Shown: positions 32,226 through 41,183, numbered from the stretch's first letter. The stretch is DNA of 43,061 nucleotides from an uncultured Mediterraneibacter sp. (GCA_944384505.1 CALWTQ010000028.1:1-43061), one strand, 5' to 3'. Numbers and translations: made by a program. Notes: generated from the letters alone by a model not told the origin.

Positions 32226-33557
32226 TTATTCTGCTTTTGCAATCGCTTCATCGGCACGCTTCTGCGCATTCGCCAGAGTATCCTCCACCGACTGTGCGCC
32301 TGCAAATACTTTTTCAAATTCCTCTGTCAGAATCGTATTGATCTCCTGAGCCGCCGTAAAGTTGGATCTTGTGGAGAATCCTGTTCCGGCAAGGTATACG
32401 CTTCTTGCGCTGTCCATATCAAAGAGATCCGTCTTGTCTCCAAAGATAAGTGATTCCAGCTCATCTTCCGTATACTTCGTACATGCCGGGATACGGGAGA
32501 ACGGAGCCACATAGTCCATACCTTCTTCCAGATACCAGATAATGAAATCCAGCGCCTCTTCCACATGTTCGGACTTCGCGTTAATGCTCATGTCATCGGT
32601 ATAGGAAGTAGTATAGTTTTCTTCCTGATCCTCTGACAGCCTCGGCATATTCGCAAATCCTGTTATAAAATCATGCGGGTATGTGTCTGTATCTTTCACA
32701 TCGCGGACAACCCAGTCGCCGAAGATCATTGCCGCTTTTTCTGTGAGGAACATATTTGCAACATCCATATTCTGAGTGGTAATGTCCACATAGCTCGGCT
32801 CAATGCCTTCCTCTACACGCGCAAGATATTTCTCTGTTACGTCCTTGATAACGTCTGTGTCGATTGCCGCCGAACCGTCTTCCGCATACATCCAGTTCTG
32901 TCCCTGCAGTCCGATCTGCATGGTAGTCACAGGCTGTCCTGCGTCATATCCGGGGTACATATATCCGTAAACCTTGTCATTTCCCTCTCCCTTTGTCAGC
33001 GCTCTCGCTGTTTCAAGGAATTCATCATAAGTCCAGTCAGGATCCGGGTAATCAATTCCGGCTTCGTCAAACATATCCTTATTATAAAGAATCGTGTAGG
33101 TCATCTTCTTTGCCGGAAGGCTGTAATAGTGTCCGTCGATCTCCCTCTGAGAAATCGTGTCGTCATAGTACTCACCGAGGTCAAATCCGGCGCTCTCAAA
33201 CAGCTCATCCATAGGATAGCAGTATCCGCTGTCCACACGTTTTTTCAGCCATACATCGTTCAGGCTTGTGAAGATATCAATGGAACTGTCGGACATCAGA
33301 GATACGTCAAGCTTTGTATTTCCGGAGTCATCGTTCACAAAACGTGTATACTCTACCTGGACATTCGGGTCAATCGCGTTGAACGCCTCGCATACCTGAT
33401 TCGGTCCCTGATCCTCCGGGAAAGATCCCCACCACTGCAGAACAACCGGTTCTGAAGAATCGCCGGTGGTCTCCTCGGACGAGCTTCCGCACGCACTGAG
33501 CATTCCGCTGAGCATCACTGCTGTAAGAACCAGCGCCGTCGCCTTTTTCAATTTCAT
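32226..33557 (-). CDS. Sugar ABC transporter substrate-binding lipoprotein
   Basis: The 443-residue lipoprotein has a signal peptide with lipobox LSACGSSSEETTG (cleavage before Cys, about residue 23) and the MalE/UgpB (SBP_1) fold. LQWWGSFPEDQGPNQVCEAF, YSLPAKKMTYTILYNKDMFDEAGIDYPDPDWTYDEF and AAMIFGDWVVRDV are typical blocks. It captures an oligosaccharide outside the cell for the two permeases. ATG 33557 is preferred because AAGGAGG lies eight bases before; ATG 33563 is too close. It is the first gene of the operon and diverges from yesM, and the putative YesN sites lie between. Confidence 0.93.
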   Translation of the reverse strand: MKLKKATALVLTAVMLSGMLSACGSSSEETTGDSSEPVVLQWWGSFPEDQGPNQVCEAFNAIDPNVQVEYTRFVNDDSGNTKLDVSLMSDSSIDIFTSLNDVWLKKRVDSGYCYPMDELFESAGFDLGEYYDDTISQREIDGHYYSLPAKKMTYTILYNKDMFDEAGIDYPDPDWTYDEFLETARALTKGEGNDKVYGYMYPGYDAGQPVTTMQIGLQGQNWMYAEDGSAAIDTDVIKDVTEKYLARVEEGIEPSYVDITTQNMDVANMFLTEKAAMIFGDWVVRDVKDTDTYPHDFITGFANMPRLSEDQEENYTTSYTDDMSINAKSEHVEEALDFIIWYLEEGMDYVAPFSRIPACTKYTEDELESLIFGDKTDLFDMDSARSVYLAGTGFSTRSNFTAAQEINTILTEEFEKVFAGAQSVEDTLANAQKRADEAIAKAE

Positions 33558-33589
33558 AATCATTTCCTCCTTATGTGTTTGATGGCTGT

Positions 33590-33706
33590 ATTATAAAACA
33601 ATCTGTGTATAAAATGAATAAACACCCTTTGGGTTCAATAGTAAATTATGTGGAAAATACACATTCCTCAGACTGTGCGTATGGTATTTTTTTATTGCGA
33701 ATGGTA
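33590..33706. promoter_or_regulatory. Divergent regulatory region with putative YesN sites
   Basis: A TATAAT (33595-33590) on the minus strand, with a poor -35, fits an activator-dependent promoter for the binding-protein gene. Upstream are two direct repeats TGCGTATGGTA (33676-33686) and TGCGAATGGTA (33696-33706), spaced 20 bp, two helical turns apart. This is the pattern expected of an AraC-type dimer, such as the YesN product. The gap 33558-33918 holds no further gene. Confidence 0.5.
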
Positions 33707-33918
33707 AAATCTTTGGAACCCGTGCGCTCCCCCTCTGAAAACCTGCGGCCGGCCCAAAAATAATGGCAGATCCAGGGTGGAATATTACCTTTACAGAAAA
33801 GCGGCAGTTGTGTAAAATTGCAATAAAATGGGGATATTATAATTTTTACAAAAACAGCTCATCCCATCAGAGACGGTGCGGGCTAAACTGTTACTTTATG
33901 AAAGAGTGGAGAGAACAA

Positions 33919-35700
33919 ATGAAGCAGTATTTTATGAAAATGAAGCTGTCCTACAGACTTTTTCTGATCATTATACTCTGCTTCCTGATTCCGTATGTCC
34001 TGCTGTACTTCGGTTCTTACTGGAGGGCGGAAAATATTATCAGGGAAAAAACAGAGGATGTAGAAGAGGAAAATATCCAGCAGGTGGGAAGCATCATTGA
34101 AAACCAGTGCCTCAATATTATCAATGCATCCAATTATCTGGTCTCACTGGATCATTATGGGCATCTGCTGCATCAGGAGCGCGGAACCTATGATTTCCTG
34201 TCGGAATACCAGACGGTAAACGGCCTGATTCAGAATGTAAACAATTCCCTTCTGAACGCCAGGGCAGATATCAGTATTTTTTCCGAAAGCACGCTTCTGT
34301 ATTCTACGGCAGTATTTCAGAGTGTGGAATTCCAGGAGTTCTATCACCTGTATATCGAAGAAAATGACCATCTGGACAATTACTCGCCGTTTTTTTCTAA
34401 AGTTCACGAAAGCTACATTAATATAAAAACGGAAAACTATATCTCCTGTATCCGGAGGATCTCAAAGTTTGATGAGGAAAACTTCTATCTGGTCATCTCA
34501 TTTCCGGTTTCTGCCTTTGAACCGGGGCTTAACTCGGCTATGGGCACTATGATCCTTCTGGATTCCGCCGGAAGTATCATCTGCCAGTCCCCTGATACTC
34601 CGGAAGATTACAGCGGGATTGCTGCAGCCGCCCTGGAGAGCCGCGGCGAAAGCGAAGAAGCATTTAAGCATCTGGAAATCAGCGGGACAAACAATATGGC
34701 GACCGCATATGACCTCCCTCTTTATGGGTGGACGCTCCTGAATGTCACCTCCCGCAGTTTTCTTTACGCTGAGATCTACCAGCTGCGCACAATCATCCTC
34801 GCCCTTTCGCTTGTTTTGATCGGTATCTGCCTTGCGGTTACATTTTACTGCATTTATCATCAGCTGAAGCCTCTTCTTCTCCTGAAGAAGAATATGGAAT
34901 CTGTTATCAGGGGCAATCTGAAAGCGGAAGTAACTGTGGTGGATTCTCAGGACGAGATCGGAGTGCTGACCCGGACATTCCACAATATGCTCGGGGAAAT
35001 CAATGTGCTGATTGATAAAGTGAAGAAAAAGGAACGGGAAGAGAATGAGCTGAGATTCGAGATGCTGCTTGCGCAGATCAACCCGCATTTTCTCTTTAAT
35101 ACACTCAACTCCATCAAATGGATGTCCGTAGTTGCCCGCACGGACAATATAACTGCAACCATCACTTCCCTCGGGCGCCTGCTGGAGATCAGCATGAATA
35201 AGGTAAATGATATCCTTCCTGTCAGGGAAGAGCTGACCAATATCAAAAGCTACATCCAGATCCAGCAGATCCGCTATCCGGGGCAGTTCGAGGTACAGTA
35301 TGACATAGACGACTCCATACTTTCCTGCCCTACCCCCAAGCTGATTCTCCAGCCGCTGGTAGAGAACAGTATCCTTCACAACGTGGAGCACCGGGATTTT
35401 CTGACCATCCGCATAACCGGAAAAAAGAAGGACGGGCTCCTGGAGTTCACTGTCTGGGATAACGGGTGCGGCATCGCTCCCGAGAAGCTGCCGACCATTA
35501 TCCGCCCGGGCAGCGGCGCAAAATCGGGTAAAGTTTTTAACGGGATCGGCGTGTACAATGTACATGAGCGGATCCGGGTTATTTATGGAAACAGCTATGG
35601 GCTCCGATATGAAAGTGACGGACATTCTTATACAAAAGCGATTCTTGCATTTCCTGACGTGACAGAAGCAGATGAAAAAGGAGGTCTGGACAATCCATGA
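33919..35700 (+). CDS. Sensor histidine kinase (YesM family)
   Basis: This 593-residue kinase has a helix at the N-terminus (LFLIIILCFLIPYVLLYFG), a large extracellular sensor region (about 40-285), a second helix (IILALSLVLIGICLAVTFYCIY), a HAMP domain and a His_kinase/HATPase module. His390 in AQINPHFLFNTLNSIKWM is the phospho-acceptor; LVENSILHNVEHRD, WDNGCGI and GIGVYNVHERI are the N, G1 and G2 boxes. ATG 33919 is chosen because GGAGAG precedes it and the hydrophobic segment begins soon after. The stop overlaps the regulator's ATG (ATGA). It probably senses the sugar or its bound binding protein. Confidence 0.93.
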   Translation: MKQYFMKMKLSYRLFLIIILCFLIPYVLLYFGSYWRAENIIREKTEDVEEENIQQVGSIIENQCLNIINASNYLVSLDHYGHLLHQERGTYDFLSEYQTVNGLIQNVNNSLLNARADISIFSESTLLYSTAVFQSVEFQEFYHLYIEENDHLDNYSPFFSKVHESYINIKTENYISCIRRISKFDEENFYLVISFPVSAFEPGLNSAMGTMILLDSAGSIICQSPDTPEDYSGIAAAALESRGESEEAFKHLEISGTNNMATAYDLPLYGWTLLNVTSRSFLYAEIYQLRTIILALSLVLIGICLAVTFYCIYHQLKPLLLLKKNMESVIRGNLKAEVTVVDSQDEIGVLTRTFHNMLGEINVLIDKVKKKEREENELRFEMLLAQINPHFLFNTLNSIKWMSVVARTDNITATITSLGRLLEISMNKVNDILPVREELTNIKSYIQIQQIRYPGQFEVQYDIDDSILSCPTPKLILQPLVENSILHNVEHRDFLTIRITGKKKDGLLEFTVWDNGCGIAPEKLPTIIRPGSGAKSGKVFNGIGVYNVHERIRVIYGNSYGLRYESDGHSYTKAILAFPDVTEADEKGGLDNP

Positions 35701-37244
35701 TCAAAGTACTGATAGCAGATGATGAGACGCTGGTAAGGGCCGGGATAAAGGCTGTCATCCCCTGGGAGGAAAATGGGTTCGAGGTGGTCGGCGAGGCCTG
35801 GGACGGAGAAGACGCATATTGTAAAATACTGTCTCTGAAGCCGGATATTCTGATCACCGATATAAAAATGCCGAAGATGGACGGTATTGAACTTCTCAAA
35901 AGGCTAAAAGAGGAAAAGATCCCCGTTAAATCCGTAATTCTGAGCTGTTTTGACGATTTTGACCTGGTGCGCGAAGGCATGAAATACGGGGCGAAGGATT
36001 ACATACTCAAGCTTTCCATTGATCCCGGCCAGATCCTGGGCGTTCTCAATGAAATACGCAAGGAACTGGACGATGTGCGCCAGGACGTCTTTGTTCTCCA
36101 TACGCAGGATCTGAAATACCTGTTTGTAAAAAAGCTGATGAAAAAGGAATTCGAATCAGAAGAACAGGTTTGTAATATAATCAAAAATCTGAGGCTGGCG
36201 GTCCGCCTGGAACAGTATAGGCTGTCGCGCCTCTGCCTGGACAGAAAAGACGGAGCATCCTCTCCAAAAGAATCGGAAATGTTCTATAATATCCTGGATC
36301 AGATCTGTAAGAGGCAGGCCGGAACCGAGATCATTTCCCTGGGAAATGAGGAGTTTCTGATTATTCACAACCGGGAGGGAAAAAGGCTGCACATGCAGAT
36401 CGCGGCTGCTATGAACAGCTATGCCAACAGAAGGATATTCTTCGGAAGCAGCGAGCCCCTGCAGAATTATCAGAATTTTGCCGAGGGGATGAGTCAGGCT
36501 GAGGAAGCGTTAGAATGCGCTGCCTTCTATGAAGCGGAAGATGAGATTAGATATTCCGGTCTGTCCCGGGAGCGGATCCCCCCTCTGACTTACCATGAAG
36601 AGCAGGTGCTGTCCCACGCTCTTCTCACCGGAAACAGCGGAAAAGCAGTTGAATATGTGCAGAAGCTTCTGGAGCGGATCAGGCAGTGTCATTATCCCAG
36701 GGAAACCTGTTTTGGATTCTTCGGTGATCTCCTGAATATTTACGGAAGAGCCGCGCAGGAGCTGAATATTCCTGTCCATTCTCTGGCCAGCGTGGAAACC
36801 AATATATATGACCACATAAGAAATCAGAGGTCACTGAACGACTGCGAAAATGCACTCCGGAAATTTACCGAAAATTTCACCGGGAATATCCGGGTTCTCC
36901 GCAGCAGCGGAGAACGTGAGGAGATCTTCCGGATCAAAGAATACGTCAACCAGCATTATATGGAGAATATAGATCTTAACACCGCTGCTTCCCTGGTCAA
37001 TATAAGTGCCTCTCACCTGAGCAGCATCTTTAAAAAAGAGACCGGGAAAAATTTCTCCGCCTACCTGACAGAAGTCCGCATGAAAGAAGCCGGGCGGCTT
37101 CTGAAAGATCCGCACATGTTGATCTATGAAGTGGCGGAAAAAACAGGGTATGCCAACTCAGGGTATTTCGGGAAGGCGTTTAAGAAGTATTTCGGGATTA
37201 CGCCGGAAGAGTATAGAAAAGATCCGCGAAACGGAGAAGAATAA
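35697..37244 (+). CDS. Response regulator with AraC output domain (YesN family)
   Basis: This 515-residue regulator has a receiver domain (about 1-120) with Asp55 in DILITDIKMPKMDG as the phosphorylation site and Lys in LKLSI. A central linker follows, and an AraC helix-turn-helix pair at the end: IDLNTAASLVNISASHLSSIFKKETGKNF and IYEVAEKTGYANSGYFGKAFKKYFGITPEEYRK. It should activate the divergent binding-protein operon when phosphorylated by YesM. The start overlaps yesM by four bases. A copy of the dispersed hairpin begins at the base after its stop codon. Confidence 0.94.
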   Translation: MIKVLIADDETLVRAGIKAVIPWEENGFEVVGEAWDGEDAYCKILSLKPDILITDIKMPKMDGIELLKRLKEEKIPVKSVILSCFDDFDLVREGMKYGAKDYILKLSIDPGQILGVLNEIRKELDDVRQDVFVLHTQDLKYLFVKKLMKKEFESEEQVCNIIKNLRLAVRLEQYRLSRLCLDRKDGASSPKESEMFYNILDQICKRQAGTEIISLGNEEFLIIHNREGKRLHMQIAAAMNSYANRRIFFGSSEPLQNYQNFAEGMSQAEEALECAAFYEAEDEIRYSGLSRERIPPLTYHEEQVLSHALLTGNSGKAVEYVQKLLERIRQCHYPRETCFGFFGDLLNIYGRAAQELNIPVHSLASVETNIYDHIRNQRSLNDCENALRKFTENFTGNIRVLRSSGEREEIFRIKEYVNQHYMENIDLNTAASLVNISASHLSSIFKKETGKNFSAYLTEVRMKEAGRLLKDPHMLIYEVAEKTGYANSGYFGKAFKKYFGITPEEYRKDPRNGEE

Positions 37245-37291
37245 TTGATTGGGGACGTAGTAAAAGTCGATTTTACTACGTCCCCAATCAA
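37245..37291. repeat. Dispersed hairpin, copy 2 (3' of the YesN gene)
   Basis: Perfect 21-bp arms (37245-37265 and 37271-37291; core GGGGACGTAGTAAAA) around GTCGA. It is the same sequence as 28882-28922 with slightly longer arms. It begins at the base after the stop codon of the response regulator and lies 19 bases before the end of the convergent ATPase gene. Confidence 0.88.
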
Positions 37292-37309
37292 GATTCACCC
37301 TGTCCCTTT

Positions 37310-39193
37310 TTACAGTTTTTTCACGAACAGCGCCCGTATCGCGTTAAGTACCGCAATGATCATTACTCCCACATCTGCAAATATAGCCAGCCACATGTTT
37401 GCAATGCCAACCGCACCCAGGATCAGACATATCACCTTTATCCCGATAGCGAACCATATATTCTCGTACACAATCCGCAGGCATTTCCTGGAGATACGGA
37501 TCGCCTTTGCGATCTTCAGCGGATCATCGTCCATCAGTACCACATCCGCCGCTTCGATCGCCGCGTCTGATCCCATAGCTCCCATGGCAATTCCGATATC
37601 CGCCCTGGTCAGTACCGGAGCGTCGTTAATGCCGTCTCCCACAAACGCCAGTTTCTCCTTCTCCTTCTTTTCTGCCAGCAGCTCCTCCACCTTTGCCACT
37701 TTATCTTCCGGAAGCAGCTCGCTGTATACCTGATCTATCCCGATCGAGGAAGCCACCTGCCTTGCCACCCGGTCGATGTCCCCGGTAAGCATAACAGTCT
37801 TTACCACGCCGGAAGCTTTCAGCTCCCGCACAGCCTCTGCTGCATGAGGCTTTTCGATATCAGAGATAACGATGTGCCCGGCATATTTTCCGTCTATGGC
37901 CATATGAATAATTGTCCCTACATGATGACAGTCTATATACTCGATCCCCAGCTTTTTCATCAGCTTGTCATTGCCTGCTGCCACGGGAATACCGTCCACC
38001 AGCGCGGTTACGCCGTTTCCGCTGATCTCCTTGATGTCTTTCACCCTGCTCCGGTCCAGTTCCTTTCCGTAAGCTCTCTGCAGGCTTTTGCTGATCGGAT
38101 GGGAGGACGCGCTCTCTGCCAGCGCCGCGTATTCCAGCAGCTTTTCCCTCGCCATCTCATTGTGATGGACTGCGTTCACTTCGAAGACTCCCTTTGTCAG
38201 CGTCCCGGTTTTATCGAATACTACATACTTTGTCTGAGACAGCGTCTCCATATAATTTGACCCCTTAATCAGCACGCCCGCATTGCTGGCGCCGCCGATC
38301 CCCGCAAAGAAACTTAAGGGGATGCTGATCACGAGGGCGCACGGACAGCTTATTACAAGGAAGGTAAGCGCACGGTAAATCCATGTGCCCCATTCCGCCG
38401 GAAGCCCCACCCCAAACATCCGCACAAGCGGCGGAAGAACAGCCAGCGCAATGGCGCTGTAGACGACGGCCGGTGTATATATTCTGGCAAATTTCGTGAT
38501 AAATTCTTCGGACTTCGACTTTCTGGAGCTGGCGTTTTCCACCAGATCCAGAATCTTTGATACCGTAGACTCGCCAAACTCTTTCGTTGTCCGGATCCTC
38601 AGCACGCCTGTCATGTTAATACATCCGCTTAAGATCTCATCGCCGGTCTCCACTTCCCTGGGGATACTCTCCCCGGTCAGCGCGCTCGTATTCAAAGTAG
38701 AACTTCCCTCTGTGACAATGCCGTCAATCGGCACTTTCTCACCGGGCTGCACGACAATCTCACTGCCCGGCTCCACCTCATCCGGATCAACCTGTTCTAG
38801 TTTTCCGTCTGTTTCGATATTGGCATAATCCGGCCGGATATCCATCAGCTCGCTGATATTGCGGCGGCTTTTTCCAACCGCATAACTCTGGAACCACTCT
38901 CCCACCTGATAGAAAAGCATAACTGCGATAGCCTCTGTATAGTCGCCGTTCTCCACAAGCGCGATGGCGATAGCGCCGATGGTGGCAATGGCCATCAAAA
39001 GGCTTTCATCAAATGCCTGCCGGTTCTTAATCCCCTTAAACGCTTTTATCAGGATATCGTATCCGATAATCAGATAGGGGACAAGGTAGAGTGCAAATCT
39101 TACATATCCCTGAACCGGCACGAAATTCAGCGCGATCATAAGGGCCGCAGCAATGAGAATCCGAACCAGCATTTTTTTCTGTTTCCTGCTCAT
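37310..39193 (-). CDS. cadA: Heavy-metal-translocating P1B-type ATPase (Zn/Cd/Pb type)
   Basis: This 627-residue pump exports divalent soft metals. It has the transmembrane CPC motif (SCPCALVISIPL), the phosphorylated Asp327 in DKTGTLTKG, the HP locus (SSHPISKSL) and GDGINDAPVL. The last helices contain MWLAIFADVGVMII, whose Asp is a marker of the Zn/Cd/Pb subgroup. It lacks the usual N-terminal HMA domain, which is instead encoded by the small gene 108 bp upstream. ATG 39193 is preferred because AGAGGG lies before it; a TTG at 39226 is possible. An ArsR-type regulator diverges from this unit. Confidence 0.92.
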   Translation of the reverse strand: MSRKQKKMLVRILIAAALMIALNFVPVQGYVRFALYLVPYLIIGYDILIKAFKGIKNRQAFDESLLMAIATIGAIAIALVENGDYTEAIAVMLFYQVGEWFQSYAVGKSRRNISELMDIRPDYANIETDGKLEQVDPDEVEPGSEIVVQPGEKVPIDGIVTEGSSTLNTSALTGESIPREVETGDEILSGCINMTGVLRIRTTKEFGESTVSKILDLVENASSRKSKSEEFITKFARIYTPAVVYSAIALAVLPPLVRMFGVGLPAEWGTWIYRALTFLVISCPCALVISIPLSFFAGIGGASNAGVLIKGSNYMETLSQTKYVVFDKTGTLTKGVFEVNAVHHNEMAREKLLEYAALAESASSHPISKSLQRAYGKELDRSRVKDIKEISGNGVTALVDGIPVAAGNDKLMKKLGIEYIDCHHVGTIIHMAIDGKYAGHIVISDIEKPHAAEAVRELKASGVVKTVMLTGDIDRVARQVASSIGIDQVYSELLPEDKVAKVEELLAEKKEKEKLAFVGDGINDAPVLTRADIGIAMGAMGSDAAIEAADVVLMDDDPLKIAKAIRISRKCLRIVYENIWFAIGIKVICLILGAVGIANMWLAIFADVGVMIIAVLNAIRALFVKKL

Positions 39194-39250
39194 ATTTTCC
39201 CTCTTCTCTTTTAAATGCTTAAACAATCTTTTAATTATTCTCCCCGCAAA

Positions 39251-39272
39251 ACACCCCGGATTTCCGGGGTGT
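39251..39272 (-). terminator. Hairpin between the HMA gene and the ATPase gene
   Basis: ACACCCCGG (39251-39259) and CCGGGGTGT (39264-39272) with a 4-nt loop, followed by TTTTGC on the minus strand. It is probably a partial terminator that lets less message reach the ATPase. Confidence 0.75.
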
Positions 39273-39301
39273 CTGTTTTTGCCTGCAGCGCAGCCTTTTA
39301 C

Positions 39302-39520
39302 TTACAGAAAGATCTCGCAGTCGTCTTCAACCTTTTTGCAGTTTTTACGCACTTCCTGCATAACAGTCTTCGCGTCCTGCCCCTCTTCAAACTCCACGTT
39401 CATCTTCAGCGTCATAAAGTTTACGACTGCGTTTTTTACTCCCGCGGTGTCCTTCGCAGCCTGCTCCATCTTATTTGCACAGTTTGCACAGTCAACATCA
39501 ATCTTATATGTTTTCTTCAT
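39302..39520 (-). CDS. Stand-alone heavy-metal-associated (HMA) domain protein
   Basis: This 72-residue protein is one ferredoxin-like HMA fold. The metal motif reads DCANCANKM (GMxCxxC variant, Cys about 11 and 14), and the second half AVVNFMTLKMNVEFEE is typical. Two extra cysteines occur near the C-terminus (NCKKVEDDCEIFL). The ATPase lacks its own N-terminal HMA domain, so this may be its separate metal chaperone or an N-domain supplied in trans. AAGGAG lies nine bases before the ATG. Confidence 0.9.
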   Translation of the reverse strand: MKKTYKIDVDCANCANKMEQAAKDTAGVKNAVVNFMTLKMNVEFEEGQDAKTVMQEVRKNCKKVEDDCEIFL

Positions 39521-39608
39521 AGCTTTATTCTCCTTTTCCTTCCCTGATTTCTCCGGTTCGCCCCTCTGTAAGGCTCTTCCGGAATTATTATTTTCTTTTA
39601 CGATTAAG

Positions 39609-39659
39609 CAATTATTTAATTGTTGACTATACTGTAATGCAGATTGTATAATAAGTCAA
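39609..39659. promoter_or_regulatory. Divergent overlapping promoters and operator of the metal locus
   Basis: Plus strand: TTGACT (39623-39628), 18 nt, TATAAT (39647-39652). Minus strand: TTGACT (39659-39654), 17 nt, TACAGT (39636-39631). Each -35 is beside the other's -10. CAATTATTTAATTG (39609-39622), an imperfect palindrome, abuts the plus -35 and may be the ArsR-type site. Confidence 0.65.
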
Positions 39660-39737
39660 TAGAAATGCAGATCATTTTCCCATTTGGGCGAAATAAATTT
39701 CCGAATGGAGCAATTTGCGGAAGGGAGAGCAGACGCG

Positions 39738-40085
39738 ATGAATACTCACGAAATAAAAGATGAAGAAAAAATAGTACAGCATATGCCGGGGGAAGATGAG
39801 ATCGCCGGCGTATCTGAGGCGATGAAGCAGCTCGGCGACCCAAGCCGCCTGCGGATCTTCTGGCTATTATGCCACTGCGAGGAGTGCGTGCTCAACATCG
39901 CGTCCATCGTAAATATGAGCAGCCCCGCGGTGTCGCACCATCTCCGCCTCTTAAAGAGCAGCGGTCTGATCGTAAGCCGCCGCGAAGGGAAAGAGATGTA
40001 CTATAAGACAGCAGATACCGAACTGGCCCAGGTTCTTCACCACACGATAGAAAAGCTGGGGCGAATCACCTGCCCTGAGCCTTAA
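39738..40085 (+). CDS. ArsR/SmtB-family metal-responsive repressor
   Basis: The 115-residue winged-helix repressor has the helix-turn-helix MSSPAVSHHLRLLKSSGLIVSRREGKEMYY and the metal-type motif CHCEECVLNIASI at the alpha3 position (ELCVCDL in relatives), where several Cys can bind metal. An additional Cys (TCPEP) lies near the C-terminus. Metal binding would release it from the operator and open both promoters. ATG 39738 is chosen because GGGAG lies about ten bases before; earlier in-frame starts lack a ribosome site. The AraC gene follows after 52 bases and could be cotranscribed. Confidence 0.88.
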   Translation: MNTHEIKDEEKIVQHMPGEDEIAGVSEAMKQLGDPSRLRIFWLLCHCEECVLNIASIVNMSSPAVSHHLRLLKSSGLIVSRREGKEMYYKTADTELAQVLHHTIEKLGRITCPEP

Positions 40086-40137
40086 ACAGCACATTTTCAC
40101 TCCATTAACAGCAGTATGAAACAGAGGGATATAAAGC

Positions 40138-41121
40138 ATGCAAAAGGATTATAAATGCGAGATCAAAGAAAAGCTTTCCCGGGTTCCTCCCGGATATATG
40201 GTTACAATTCGCCATCCGCATCCACAGGCAGCGGAAACTAAACTGGAAACCGCCCCTGACGCCCGGCTTCTTGTGGAAACATATGAACTCTATCCCGGAA
40301 TCGAACTTTCCTACAACTATTTTCTCGCGGATCAGTTTCATTTCCATCATCATCACACGCGCTCCTCGCTCTCCATCGACCACTGCAGCCACGGCCGCAT
40401 CGGCTGGAAGATGAAAGGAGGCTTAAGCCTGTACTTCGGAAGCGGCGACCTCTCTTTCCACGCCACAGACAAGTGCGCGGACTCTTTTATTACGCTTCCG
40501 CTTGGCTACTACGAAGGGCTCACCGTCATCCTGGACGCGGCCATCCTAAAAGCCTGTCCCCCTTCTCTTTTAAAAGAAGCCGGGGTAGACACTGAAAACC
40601 TGTGCAGAAAGTTCTGCGGAGAAAAAGAAACGGCCGCCCTTCCCGCCAGCAGCCGCATCGAACACATTTTTTCTGAGGTATATGATCTCCCGGAACAGAC
40701 AAAGCTCCCCTACCTCAAGCTGAAATGTCTGGAGCTTCTGCTTTTTCTCAACATGACAGAACCGGGCGAAGCCCACGCCCTGGATCCGTACCACTCGGAA
40801 CAGGTAGAAACTATCCGGCAGATCCACGATCAGATGATCCGGCATCCTGACCGCCGCTTTACAATCGAAGAGCTCTCCCGGCAGTATCACATCAGCACCG
40901 CGGTTCTGAAAAGTATCTTCAAGTCCGTCTACGGACTGCCTGTCGCCTCTTACATGAAACAGTACCGCATCACCCAGGCTGCCCGGATGCTCCGCTGTAC
41001 TTCGGAACCCGTCTCGGCTATCGCCCGGAAGGTCGGATACGAAAGCCAGAGTAAATTCACCGCGGCATTTAAAGACTGCATGAAAATACTGCCCACTGAT
41101 TACCGCAGGCAGTTCCAATAA
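40138..41121 (+). CDS. AraC-family transcriptional regulator
   Basis: The 327-residue protein has an N-terminal cupin-like region with several His in FHFHHHHTRSSLSI (about residues 68-81) and a C-terminal pair of helix-turn-helix units: RFTIEELSRQYHISTAVLKSIFKSVYGLPVASYMKQ and PVSAIARKVGYESQSKFTAAFKDCMKILPTDYRRQF. The His-rich loop could bind metal or be structural. GAGGGA precedes the ATG. It follows the ArsR-type gene by 52 bp in the same direction and ends at a strong terminator. Its target is unknown; a link to metal stress is only suggested by position. Confidence 0.87.
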   Translation: MQKDYKCEIKEKLSRVPPGYMVTIRHPHPQAAETKLETAPDARLLVETYELYPGIELSYNYFLADQFHFHHHHTRSSLSIDHCSHGRIGWKMKGGLSLYFGSGDLSFHATDKCADSFITLPLGYYEGLTVILDAAILKACPPSLLKEAGVDTENLCRKFCGEKETAALPASSRIEHIFSEVYDLPEQTKLPYLKLKCLELLLFLNMTEPGEAHALDPYHSEQVETIRQIHDQMIRHPDRRFTIEELSRQYHISTAVLKSIFKSVYGLPVASYMKQYRITQAARMLRCTSEPVSAIARKVGYESQSKFTAAFKDCMKILPTDYRRQFQ

Positions 41122-41152
41122 CAGCCCGGCGCCTCGAGCGCCGGGCTGTTTT
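41120..41152 (+). terminator. Terminator after the AraC-family gene
   Basis: AACAGCCCGGCGC (41120-41132) and GCGCCGGGCTGTT (41138-41150) form a perfect 13-bp stem with loop CTCGA, followed by TTTT. It could also act on the convergent dacA transcript. Confidence 0.92.
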
Positions 41153-41183
41153 CATCCAAGTATGATAAATCTCCCGATATCCC

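Noticed and set aside
33763-33918. Upstream extension of the YesM reading frame
   Set aside because: The added residues precede the natural N-terminal membrane segment, and the extension lacks a ribosome site; ATG 33919 has one.
34498-35625. 375-codon open frame on the minus strand
   Set aside because: It is antisense to the YesM kinase, which has all the kinase boxes.
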